Source: Sipunculus nudus
Taxonomy: Eukaryota > Annelida > Sipuncula > Golfingiida > Sipunculidae
NCBI GenBank assembly: GCA_026874595.1
Contig: CM049316.1
Coordinates: forward strand, 38,261,195 to 38,325,194
Length of the DNA: 64,000 nucleotides
Direction of reading: 5' to 3'
Below the pieces are notes generated by a model, which ran no database searches, was not told where the DNA came from, and was given only the letters and a program-made list of their open reading frames with translations. Positions within the stretch are counted from its first letter, which is position 1, and each line of letters opens with the position of its first letter. Shown piece by piece: positions 1 to 54,812 of the stretch. The position numbers were made by a program, and so were the translations under genes.

Positions 1-650
1 TACATGTTTTTCCCGTTTGCCAACATTGCTGTGTTTACAAACATTTTGTTGAGAAACAAGTTCATACATCCTTCACAAAATCCTTAATTAGAACTTTTCA
101 CAACCAAAATTACCCCTAGAGCATTAGTATATACACCGAGGAAGCCAGAAATAACATAAATTTTTTTTCAAAGGTAGGTAAAAGGGCCCCTTTATGCGCG
201 ATTTTGATCGCATATACGGGTAAATGGAAAACCGTTTGATGCATTAGGCAGCACGATGTTAACTCTGTTAATACGTATAATCTCGATGGAGATATTTATG
301 CTGTGTTTAAACTTGTTTAAACGTGTTTATACATGAGTGTGGCCAGTCAACAACTAAACATGAGCGGGGAATAAGTTATGCTGCCTTGAAGATCATAAGC
401 ATCCAAGCACATTTAATGTTATAGACACCGAACTGTAAAATAAGGAACCACTCTAAATAGTAGAACTATGGTCTGGGCCTACATGAATACCTCCACAAAG
501 AGCCTAATTAAACTTTCCTGTCTTCTGGTCAGCGTCTCTGTTCATTGACACGGTATGTGAGCTCTAGAACGATATCGGCAAACTATACCAAAGAATGGCT
601 CCGTTCCTAGTTAAAAGAAGCTGCTCTATTTCACAATACAAAACATCATT

Positions 651-696
<46 letters not shown>

Positions 697-1027
697 GTTA
701 TAAAGGTAATTGTCAAGTTGTATTGTTCTTTTTTACTATGATATCACCCAAACCATCCTCAAATATCATCTTTCGTTATTTTCAAGATAACATTTCTAAC
801 CAAAAAGCCAAAAAAGGAAAGATATATTTACCTGGCCAGAGAGAGAGATAACAAACATAGGTGACGATTTCTCATAATGATCAAATTTTGTAAAGCATAA
901 TTAATTTGTTCCTTTGCTGACCTTCACAATAATTTACTAAATATAATACATTTATAACAATATAGAGCTTTCTTGTATGTTTTAATCATTTGCTGTTTGT
1001 TTACTTTCATATACTTATTTCTTTCAG
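1..1027. other. Upstream non-coding stretch
   Basis: No gene recognised. The stretch is AT-rich, contains an (AT)n microsatellite at 654-692, and ends in a good 3' splice-site sequence (TTCTTTCAG at 1019-1027), so it may be intron of an upstream gene. This is inference from one splice-like motif. Confidence 0.3.
654..692. repeat. (AT)n microsatellite
   Basis: Uninterrupted alternating AT of about 39 bases. Similar AT tracts recur throughout the introns. Confidence 0.95.
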
Positions 1028-1610
1028 ACCATTCAACAGGACCCCTGCACGGAGTTATGTGACAACCCACAAAAGATGTGACGACCTTTCAAACTGTAGC
1101 CTGCGTTTTTAAACGGAGACTGCTTAAATTATTTTCTCCATTTTATCAGTATAGCTTTTGCTTGGGATAAGTCTCATCATATCCATGATAGTATTTTGCA
1201 TGCACGTGTGTGTGTTATTATATAGTATTTTCCTGCATGTAATAATATAATCACTGTGACAGATACAGAATAACATGTAGGCTAAAGAACATATATAATA
1301 AAAATATTAATAATAATAATAATTATAATTATTATTATTATTATTATTATACATATATATATATATTTATATATTTATATACTACCTGATTTGTGAATGT
1401 TTAAATAAGTGTAATCCTAGTTGTTTAACTGTGTAATAGCAGATTGACGCAATAATTATGGCTTTATAATATGAGAAATAACAGAACCTGTAGCAAAAAG
1501 TGTTCCTTGCTGGGAGAGGTCCACAGATTAAATGTATATTTTATTCTGTACTTTTTTTCTTCTCAAACGTTTATTCAAGATTGGAATGTATAAATACAAA
1601 TGTGAATAAA
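1028..1610 (+). CDS. Possible terminal exon and 3' UTR of an upstream gene
   Basis: After a polypyrimidine tract and CAG at 1025-1027, an open stretch reads TIQQDPCTELCDNPQKM and stops at TGA 1079-1081. It has two cysteines but is too short to assign to a family. Candidate polyadenylation signals AATAAA follow at 1297-1302 and 1605-1610; the second is followed by a GT-rich stretch (GGTGTATTTATG...), as expected downstream of a cleavage site. If real, this is the C-terminal end of a plus-strand gene whose body lies left of the window. The short length and lack of homology make chance a serious alternative. Confidence 0.25.
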
Positions 1611-1989
1611 AGGTGTATTTATGATGATTGTTTGTTCAACTTTTTTTATCAGTATTTTTGCTTGTATGTGTATGCCTGTGAATTCACAAGTGAGACGTGA
1701 ATTTTATTCATGTTAAAACGTTTTCCCGGGGATCTTTTTATCAAACAAAACCATGCAGTCCCAATTAAAGAGAAATTGTGACAATGACATATGGACATCT
1801 TGACCACTGACAAATGTATGTGTGGATCCCAATTAATGACACAATACAGTTAACTAGAAAAAGAAAGATTATTTTGCTTTATGGCTTAATGTAGAACAGC
1901 CGGCAAAAAAAAACAATATATCTAAAATCAGTCCAAACGTTGTTTTCAATTCAAATTAGACCCCATAAAGTATGCATTACAATGGAACT

Positions 1990-2130
1990 TGTCTGAAAGA
2001 CCACACTGTCTAATAAGACCACCTGTCAATTGAGACCATCCTTTGGTAACCGAATGCCTTCACATTATTTATAACAGACCTGTATTATAAGACCTTCTGT
2101 GAATTAAGACCACTTTTGGCCAGGTGATCG
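1990..2130. repeat. Degenerate TAAGACCACCTGT repeat, possible pogo/Tigger-like terminus
   Basis: Several copies of a short motif of the form (T)AAGACCACCTGTC and TTAAGACCAC occur at roughly 20-60 base spacing (for example 2012-2026 and 2105-2114). Such strings are typical of the ends of pogo/Tigger-type DNA transposons in marine invertebrates. A related but differently worded stretch is seen at 46600-46760. No transposase is visible here, so this is at most a remnant. Confidence 0.3.
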
Positions 2131-2483
2131 TATAACACTGAGGTCCTGTGTATAACAACAATTCTAAACACAAGATACAATAGGGTAGGTGACATATTTG
2201 ATAGTCCAGTTGTATTTCCACAAGATTAATAAAGTTTACACGAGGACGTTGAATAAACGATGAAATATATATAATGTCTACATGGGTCATTGCTAATAGC
2301 TAAATATATAACATGGAAAAAGAGTTGCTCTGTATATAAAAACAAAACTAAGATGAATATCAGGTAAACCTAACTTAATCATCTTGTGGAAATACAACTT
2401 GATTGACAAATATGTCCCTTACCCTCATATTGTACTCATGCAGTTATGTCATCTGTATTTGTTGTATCTCGTGTTTTAAACTG

Positions 2484-2565
2484 GAGCAGGACTGTTGAAA
2501 AACAGCGCTTAATGAATGAGCTATCCTGTTGACATATATTGAAATTAATAAATAAATATAAAACC
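2484..2565 (+). mobile_element. LINE-like 3' tail fragment
   Basis: The segment contains GAGCTATCCTGTTGA followed by ATATATTGAAATTAATAAATAAAT, and closely matches 30600-30690, where GAGCTATCCTGATGA is followed by an AATA-type tail. Two copies ending in the same short-unit tail are what 3' ends of CR1/L2-type non-LTR retrotransposons look like. Only the extreme 3' end is recognisable. Confidence 0.4.
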
Positions 2566-3599
2566 ATACTAAAACGATTAGTTTAACATTTCAATTTTAA
2601 CATGCAAAATAGGGATTATTAATCGTGAAAACCCTACCATCAAAAGTCCATCATAAAACCTCAAATTATAAACAGGCATAGTTTCTATATGGAAAATATA
2701 TAGGTGGCAACTCGACGTTATCCAAAGGAGAGCATTGCAAAGTCATACGTCGGTCAAAATATTGGTTACAGCCGCTGCCGGAAGACTGTTCGGGGGTCCA
2801 ATCCTGGATTTACTCCCATAGCTCTTCTTCTGGTGAAGATTCCAGCAAGGAAGCGTGGATGGGAAATCTACCCCTAATGCGCTAAATCCAATGATTTTGT
2901 TTGTAGTTGTCTTTTGTTGAGACCACACACGCCTGAATCCCTATTGTGTTAGGTTTAGGCTACGCTCCATAAGCAGCGGTTACGCTATGCTCAACTATTC
3001 GCTACACTACCCGCTGCAATAAACTGCCGTTGCCGGTCAGGTTTTGCCACCAGGCGGTGCTGTCTCTGTGAAATTCCCCATGCGTAACATTTAACCAATC
3101 ACATTGCAGATATCACAAGCACAATCGGATGTTCTTCGAGGTACCGGCGGAAAGCACTTTGTGGCACAGACTTTTTCCAAGTCCCCCCCCCCCACTTGTA
3201 ATACACACGATGCAATCGTCAACTTTCAACACAGTCTCAGTACAGACTTGCTGGTGGGGCCTGCGGTCAGTTATCGCCTACTGTCTGCATGTTTCCTTTC
3301 TTGCAGTGCAACACGAGTTTTCCACCGGCGCAGCCGTGTTTGTTTACACGCTAAGCCAATCAGATTTCTTCTACCAGTTCTGCAGATTTGTTTAGACGCA
3401 GAGCCAATCAGATTTTACTTTACCCAGCGCAAACTGACTGATAGTTGCCAAACCTGAAGAATCCTGCTATTTCTCACAGCGTGTGGGTGGAAGGTCACAA
3501 GGAGATTACGCGCTGTGTTCAGAGCGTAGGTTTAGGCGTACACAATTTCAATATATTTTATAAACATTGCCCTGTCATTTACTGAGCGCGAAAATACTA

Positions 3600-3816
3600 A
3601 ATAATAATATTACCAGTAACTTGTCTATGCAGAGAGACACAAGGCAGAATGTTCATTTTCGACTGTATTGCATTAATTAAGTTGTAGTCCCGCACAGCAT
3701 TTTTGTCAACTTGTGATTGACCACAATGCGCAGAAAAGAAGCGACTCTGCTGGTTAGGAATTGTGGGTTTTTCAAACTGCCAACGATGCGCCATGGCATC
3801 CAAATTCACCAGCGGA

Positions 3817-3872
<56 letters not shown>

Positions 3873-4170
3873 ATATGTATATTGAACAGGGTAACGTAGT
3901 CCTTTTTAAGTACGTTGAATAAGATTTAAAAAAAATTAAATAACATGAAAATTGGTGTTTTTTGTGGTAGGGAATTTGCGGAATAAGTAATATTTTGTAC
4001 GCATGCGCATGTGAAATGTACACAGAGGGTATTTCACATTTGATCGATACTGAAGTTTAGAGCTGAATCAAGTGGTCCCGGTCGTCCAACAGTGCTTTTA
4101 CCCGAAGTTTCGCTTTGAGCAGAACGGCCTCTGGCGGAAGGATGGTGACTGACTATAAACAAGTATATAT
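3600..4170. repeat. Dispersed repeat family A, copy 1
   Basis: Shares long stretches with 4500-4800 and with 53700-54130. Shared landmarks include a GCGACTCTGCTGG-like block (about 3740), GTAACGTAGTCC (3890), TTTGTGGTAGGGAATT (3961) and CTCTGGCGGAAG (4130). An (AT)n tract at 3819-3865 has expanded inside this copy. No coding capacity is apparent; the element class is unknown. Confidence 0.6.
3819..3865. repeat. (AT)n microsatellite inside repeat A
   Basis: About 47 bases of alternating AT. It is absent at the corresponding place in the copies at 4575-4800 and 53725-53950, so it expanded after insertion. Confidence 0.95.
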
Positions 4171-4499
4171 TTACTGGTATTCAGCACAATTATCACAGGC
4201 TAATCACAAGATTGCAGATAATTCAGTGCGGGCCTACTCTTATGCATGGCCGCAATGCAGTTTGCAAACTTAGATTCCCACCTTGTGTCTTTTCACATAA
4301 ACAGAACTACTGCCTGTATTATTTAATGAGTCAGAATGTGTACAAAAAAGAGATTCAAGCGAATGTGCTCAGAAAAGTTGCTTGTTGCGTCTGATGGACT
4401 AGATCTGTCAAACTATTTTACACATAATATGGACTTGGTAGATGGAGGACGAAGTGTATTCCTCATCTGTGGAGCCCCAGATTCTCCGAGATCAACTGC

Positions 4500-4800
4500 A
4501 GTTCAGCCCGGGGATGCAGGGCACCGAGTTGAAATGTAGAGTTACGGAGAGGCACTGCAGGAGTCTTGGCACACTGTGCAGATTCAAACGACGACTCTTC
4601 TGGCTAGGATTGTGGACATTGGAATCTGAGTTCCATAATGCACCGGGGCTTCTAAATACACCAACAGCGTAGGAGTAAATGTAGTGAAGGGGTAATGTGG
4701 TGCATTCGAATATGTTGGATAAGAATTGTTTCAAGGCAAATTACATAAACATGGAAGTTTTTGTGGTAAGAACTTCACGCTATCTATAATATAATTCTAG
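4500..4800. repeat. Dispersed repeat family A, copy 2
   Basis: Same orientation as copy 1, about 850 bases away. It has ATGCACCGGGGCTTCTAAAT, GGTAATGTGGTGCATTCGA and TTTTTGTGGTAAGAACTTCA, each with a close counterpart in the copy at 53700-54130 (for example ATGCACCGGAGCTTCTTAAT). Apparent open frames here are incidental. Confidence 0.6.
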
Positions 4801-5380
4801 AAGTCTGTCCCGTTGTCCTTTATGGATGCTCCCATATGCATATTTTCAACTTCCGCATTTGCCACCTGCATTCCGGATGGTTTTAGGCTGCATCCCGCTT
4901 TCAGCCGTGCTCATATTTTCAGAATAATAACAAAGAAAACTTTCACTACGTATTAGGCTTTCAAAGGCAGTTCGGCTACGTTCAAACAAATACCTTTCTT
5001 TTTGGCTGCCAGATACGTAGTGAATGTATAGACAGTTGTCCCACTTCGTGACCCTTCCCGCCCGCTTTGCACTCGCTGTGATCCTGTTCACGAAGGGGTA
5101 ACCCTTACATCTCCCCTACCTACCTTACACCCATATTTTCCTGCATTGTAATCGGAAACAAACACATGATATCTTAGCTTTAATATCATTCTAAAAAGGG
5201 GTATAGATTTCTTATATTGGCCTCTCCTGTTCCTTAGTCTTTTTTAAGTTGGCACCTTCGTAAACCTGGTCAGTGTCTGAGTGTAATAACCCAAAATCTG
5301 TCCTAGAGTTTTCGCTATGCATATTCCCTTTATCCATGTATTAGGGCCCCGCTTGAATAAGCGGATGCCCTGTCTGTCCG
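4801..5380. other. Intergenic stretch
   Basis: No gene, RNA or repeat recognised beyond a short GTCTGTCCGTCTG low-complexity string near 5370. Apparent open frames on both strands are short and overlap each other. Confidence 0.5.
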
Positions 5381-5387
5381 TCTGTTC

Positions 5388-6205
5388 GTCCACAAATTTG
5401 TTTACGTAAATAAATCATGTTTGGATTGACATATATATTTCAAACTTGACTTATATATGGCTAACCACTAAAGCAATACCCCTACTGCTTTAGGGGTGAT
5501 GAGGTCAAAGGTCAAGGTCGCAGGACCCACTTTAAAAACAATTTTAATGCTTTTTAATCCAAACTCATCATCCCAAATCTTCCATCTTCCACATATAGCT
5601 GACCTGTCAATAGGTGAAAAACACTATCCATTTTGTGGTCACAAAAACAAATGTCAAGGTCACAAGGGTCATCTGTCCACAATTTTTTTTTTCAGATTAT
5701 AACTCCTGTTTAGATTGAAATATTGTTTTTTAACTAGGTTTATGTATGGCCTACTACAAAAGCAAGAACCCTTTTGATTTTTAGGTCACGAGGTCAAAGG
5801 TCAAGGTCACAGGACCTCGATTTTTAAAAAAGGTTGTGGATGCATTTCAAGCCAAAATTTTCATCACAGACCTTCCATCTTGCACACATAGCTTACCGTC
5901 CGATAGGGGAAGATTCTTTCGATTTGAGGGTCAAGAGGTCTAAGGTCTGTGGTCACAGGAGCCATCAGTCCAAACATTTGTTTCCAGATGATAACTCCTG
6001 TTTGATTTGACATATGGATTTCATACTTGATTTATTAATGGCCAACCACTAATGTAAGGAACCTTTTGATTTCAGGGTCACAAGGTCACAGGTGAAGGTT
6101 TCATCCATAAGTCTTTCACGTTGGGATTGCCTAACAATATGGGAAGAACCATATTTATTTCATTATCACTAGTTCAGAGGTCAAGGTCACATGATGATTT
6201 ATATG
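5388..6205 (+). repeat. ~290-bp tandem repeat with AGGTCA direct repeats
   Basis: About 2.7 degenerate units. Each begins near CACAAATTTGTTT (5388), CACAATTTTTTTT (5678) and AACATTTGTTTCC (5971), continues with ATAACTCCTGTTT...GATTGACATA and AACCACTAA, and then reaches an AGGTCA-rich core. In unit 1 the core is AGGTCA-A-AGGTCA-AGGTCG (5502-5520). In unit 2 it is AGGTCA-A-AGGTCA-AGGTCA (5791-5809). Later cores are degraded (5937-5955, 6076-6095, 6178-6190). The wording resembles a dispersed repeat common in mollusc genomes (recalled, not searched). It lies 1-1.8 kb upstream of the start codon at 7232. Confidence 0.7.
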
Positions 6206-7231
6206 CTGCCTAGGCTTAGAGTTTAATACATCAGATCTAATTATGCCCGATGTATTAAAAATCAGAACCGACTCCACAAAGTCCGTAAAATTCATCGTTC
6301 CCAACAGCAGCGTTCTTCTGACAGAAAGGTAGCTTTTTGCATTTTTTATTTTGAGACCAATTAAAATATTTTTTTTTTCTTGTTTAATAGACTTTTTTTT
6401 ATTCGATAAATCGACATACAAATAAAATGATATGACAGTTCAATACGATCAAATAAATCGACTTACAAAAAATATTATGACAGTACAATACAAGTCAAGT
6501 TGCATTGCGAAGAATTACATAGGAATATTTTGTTTCTTATCAATATAAGGAACCGAACACTCATTGTTAATTGTCGGCGGCAGGGGGCGTCAGTAGGATG
6601 GAAAGATTTAGTTGTTGGCTTTGAGATGTGCGGATCTTTGCCATAAAAAAGCAAGCCGCACGCACATTTCTGGATCCATGCCCAGTTATGAGTACATGTA
6701 TGCATGTTTGTACATTTATATATTCAGGAGTTTTGAACCGTAGTAGCAGCGCTTATTCAGTGTGCATAATTAATTAGAGCCTGTCGCGGTTCACTCATTA
6801 AATACACGGTACAATTAATTTTCTGCACCGGGGGACCGCGCATGGTAGATGATGGTACAAGATTTGTACAGTGATAACGCTTTAACGCCTATGAGAAGAT
6901 ATATAAAAAGTCCCATTACAATGAATCTCAGAAAATAATCATTTCATCTATCTCTACTGTACTAATTTTAATACAAACACGCGTATTAATGGGCCTATTA
7001 AAAGATGATGTCAATTCCTTAATGCACAGTGGGGCTAACATTAGACAACTAAACAAGCATGACACGTTTACAAAGGCATCCGAACTTTAAGTACAAATAC
7101 ATAAAGGGCCGGCCCAAGGTTTCCGCATCACATGACTTTGTGATGCGTTAACGTCACTCAGCTGGCCTAATCTCCACTCCATCAGGAAATCATCAATGGT
7201 ATTGTGGTAGCAATTCCCTACCGTGGTTATA
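6206..7231 (+). promoter_or_regulatory. 5' flank / likely promoter and 5' UTR of the MAM-TSP1-CUB gene
   Basis: This region precedes the first coding exon. A TATA-like TATATAAAAAG lies at 6900-6910, about 325 bases upstream of the start codon. Nothing else resembling a core promoter was found. The transcription start cannot be placed from sequence alone, and a 5' UTR intron is possible. Otherwise the stretch holds nothing recognisable. Confidence 0.3.
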
Positions 7232-51966
<44,735 letters not shown>

Positions 51967-52253
51967 ACGGTAAGTTACTTCGATAATCTGAACAATCATA
52001 GCTGCACTATTCTATGTCAAAGGCTTGAGTCACAGTTGTGTTATTTATCAGAAAGAGTAACTGTGCGAAGTCTCATAAATGTTGGTTCATCACTTTGTGG
52101 CTTTCCACTTACTTTAATTAAAACAAACCCAGCTGAAAACATATCCTCCATGTCGGAAGTATAACATTTTCAGCAAAGCACGGCATAATAAAATTACACC
52201 TTAATTGTCTAAGGTTATACGATTATCACATTTATTGGTTTTCTTTCATGCAG

Positions 52254-52650
52254 GAGTTTCCGTCAGTTAATCTTAGAAATGAAGAAAAATCCAAGTCAAC
52301 CATGAAATTCTCCAGACGCTAGACAGATTCTTCAGCAACATTATTTATTCAGACAAGCCGACGGTGTGTGCATGAAATGCTTTCATAAAACAAAAACTTT
52401 ACTAGGGATTGCTAATGAAAATAAATCCGCACCTATGGATTCGAAAAACAATTTTCATTGAAAATCCGCAGAATCGTGTATGTCAAGTACCACCGGTGGC
52501 GCCATCTAAGTGCCTTAACCAGAAGCAATATGTCCATTGCCGTTACCTGTTCTCTGCCGATATGTGTTCCATTGTTACTTCTATATGCTTATGCCCAGCT
52601 GTGTGTAATTAACATTTTGTATGCTGAATAAAATAATTAACTTGAGTTTC
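52254..52650 (+). other. Exon 24: 3' UTR with polyadenylation signals
   Basis: It starts after TTTCTTTCATGCAG. AATAAA at 52627-52632 is followed by a GT/T-rich stretch (about 52670-52690); a second AATAAA at 52720-52725 would give a longer form. Both fit the end of the transcript. The open frame at 52409-52612 is in the UTR and unrecognised. Confidence 0.5.
52627..52632 (+). terminator. Polyadenylation signal (proximal)
   Basis: AATAAA in the expected place downstream of the last exon; second candidate at 52720-52725. Confidence 0.5.
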
Positions 52651-52739
52651 TATATTGAAATCATTGCACACATTGTGTAATTTCTTTCTTCTTCGTCAAT
52701 ATGTTCCACACAAGTAATCAATAAAACATTAAAAAGGAT

Positions 52740-53699
52740 GATTTATTATTCTTTCAATTGTAACCTTTCAAAATCTGAAATCGTGTATACATTTTGCGTA
52801 TTTAACATTTTGGAGAAATTTTAAGAGCCCTGATCACCTTAAAGAATTATTCCTGTATAAGACTGTAACAAAAAAGTGGACCGGGCGCGATCACAGGCAT
52901 CAACATAAACACAATGCGTGGGACTCCGTGTATCGCTGAGCAACAACACCTGTAAATCTTGAGATGCCTTGACTGACTTGGCCAAGTATAATACATGTTC
53001 CCGCTGCCTGAAACATCGCAACTTGTAGTCACTCAGGCCAGGGATCCAGTACACGAACTATGCTCCTCGTGTCATCTCCACTGTGGTCCCTGGACCTATC
53101 CTGCACGTCTGTTGCGACAGGTTCTACAGTGAATTCACATGTGGCCCATGGACTGTAATGTCCATTTAGCAGAGGTATATCAGAAGACATGAAAGGTCCT
53201 TGTCTGGACTAGTTTGGACTTCTCTTGGTTTGGGATCTGTCGCACATGCGCAAAATAGGACCAGTGCACTGTGTTTTCTAACAGGTAAAGCCATAACAAG
53301 GTGTTAACAGCTCAAAGGGAGGAACTGAGGCAGTGTATTGTGATGGTTTTGCCTGGAAATTTTTATATAAAGCAAACGTGAACTGACGATGTGAAGGAAT
53401 AGGCATATTATTGCTCCTGATTATGTCCCTTTAACGAAATAAATGTGGGTTAACTTGATACTTTAATGTGATAAAATGATCCACTGCGGGTCTTTGAAGA
53501 TATTTCCTAATATTTGATGTAGAAATTTACATTTTTTTTGGTATGTAGAAGAGATTCCACGAAAACACATTAAGAAAAACAAATCGATTACCGTCAGTTT
53601 GCCTGCTTTATTCAAATTAAATTCAATTATTTAGATTCATTTGGCTTTTCTCTTGTCCATTTCTCATATCTCAACAAAGGCCCTTTGGAAATCCTGCAA
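52740..53699. other. Downstream intergenic stretch
   Basis: No gene or repeat recognised; short opposing open frames at 52839-53054 only. Confidence 0.5.
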
Positions 53700-54130
53700 G
53701 TGCCACCCTCTGTACAACCGGACTCTACGCAGAACCGAAAATGAAAACGACTCTGCACATTAGAATTTATAAAGGCTTTGGAATATAAGCCCAGCAATGC
53801 ACCGGAGCTTCTTAATACACAAGTGGCGTAGGGATAAATGTATTAAACAGGGGAATGTAGTCCGTTCAAGATTGTTGTATAAGAATTGCTTCAAGACAAT
53901 TTAAACATGTTTTGTGGTAAAGACTTCACGATATAAGTTATATTTTGTAAGTATTCACAATGGAAATGTAAATCGGTATTTCCTTGAAATGTAACAATTT
54001 TCGATTTGAAGTTAGAAAGTTGAGGCATGTATAGTCCCAGCCATCTTTACATTTCCAGCCTGGAAGAGTTCCGTTTTTAGTTGAAGTGACCTCTGGCGGA
54101 AGAGTGGCAATTGGTTTGTATATACGTCCC
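53700..54130. repeat. Dispersed repeat family A, copy 3
   Basis: It carries ATGCACCGGAGCTTCTTAAT (53798), GGGGAATGTAGTCCGTTCAA (53851), TTTTGTGGTAAAGACTTCAC (53910) and GACCTCTGGCGGAAGAGTGG (54088), each with a counterpart in 3600-4170 or 4500-4800. Confidence 0.6.
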
Positions 54131-54630
54131 TCTGAGCTTTCGTCAGTCCATCCGTTAATTTTAAGAAACATCTCTAATCACAAAATTCACTGACTACTTA
54201 GCTATAGATTATCTCGCTCCAGCTCGATTCTTAGAACGATCAATTTAATGTCAGAGGTCATACGGTTTTCTTGTGGCTAACTTACCAGTATAGAGAAATA
54301 TTAACCAACATAGAATCTCACGTAAGTTCGAATATCGGCAAATTCCACGTATATTAAAGGATGGCAACGCAATGACTTTCTCGAAATCTGTTGAAACTCA
54401 CTGTAAATATTCTCACGCATATATAATGATATCAGAGATCACCCGACGTCTTTGTGGTTTGCTGTAATAACTTGAAATTTGATTAGTTTTGATGACATTC
54501 AATATGAATGCTTCACCATAAAAGTAGCTCCCCTGAGTTCACCTGTCTGCAAAATATGTGCATATTAAATAAGGTTCGAGGTCACACGACATAAGACGCA
54601 CTCGCACGACATAATGCACTCTCGCTCTTG

Positions 54631-54812
54631 CAGGCGCGAATCCAGGATTTTTTTTTTTGCAAAGGGGGGGGGGGGGGGTGTCATTGTATGATTATTCTGA
54701 GCAATTTACCTGTCATGATTTAAAATTGATCTGAAAAAAGGTTTGTGGTAAAGAGCAGTGGGGGGGGGGGGGGGGGGGGGCTGTCGACCCCAAACCCCTG
54801 GATCCGCGCCTG
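54631..54812. mobile_element. MITE family C, best-preserved copy (16-bp TIRs)
   Basis: CAGGCGCGAATCCAGG (54631-54646) and CCTGGATCCGCGCCTG (54797-54812) are inverted with one mismatch. 182 bp, no coding capacity, two long G runs inside. The CAGGCGCGG terminus resembles hAT-type ends, but no 8-bp target duplication is seen (CGCTCTTG against TCATGTTT). Confidence 0.75.
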
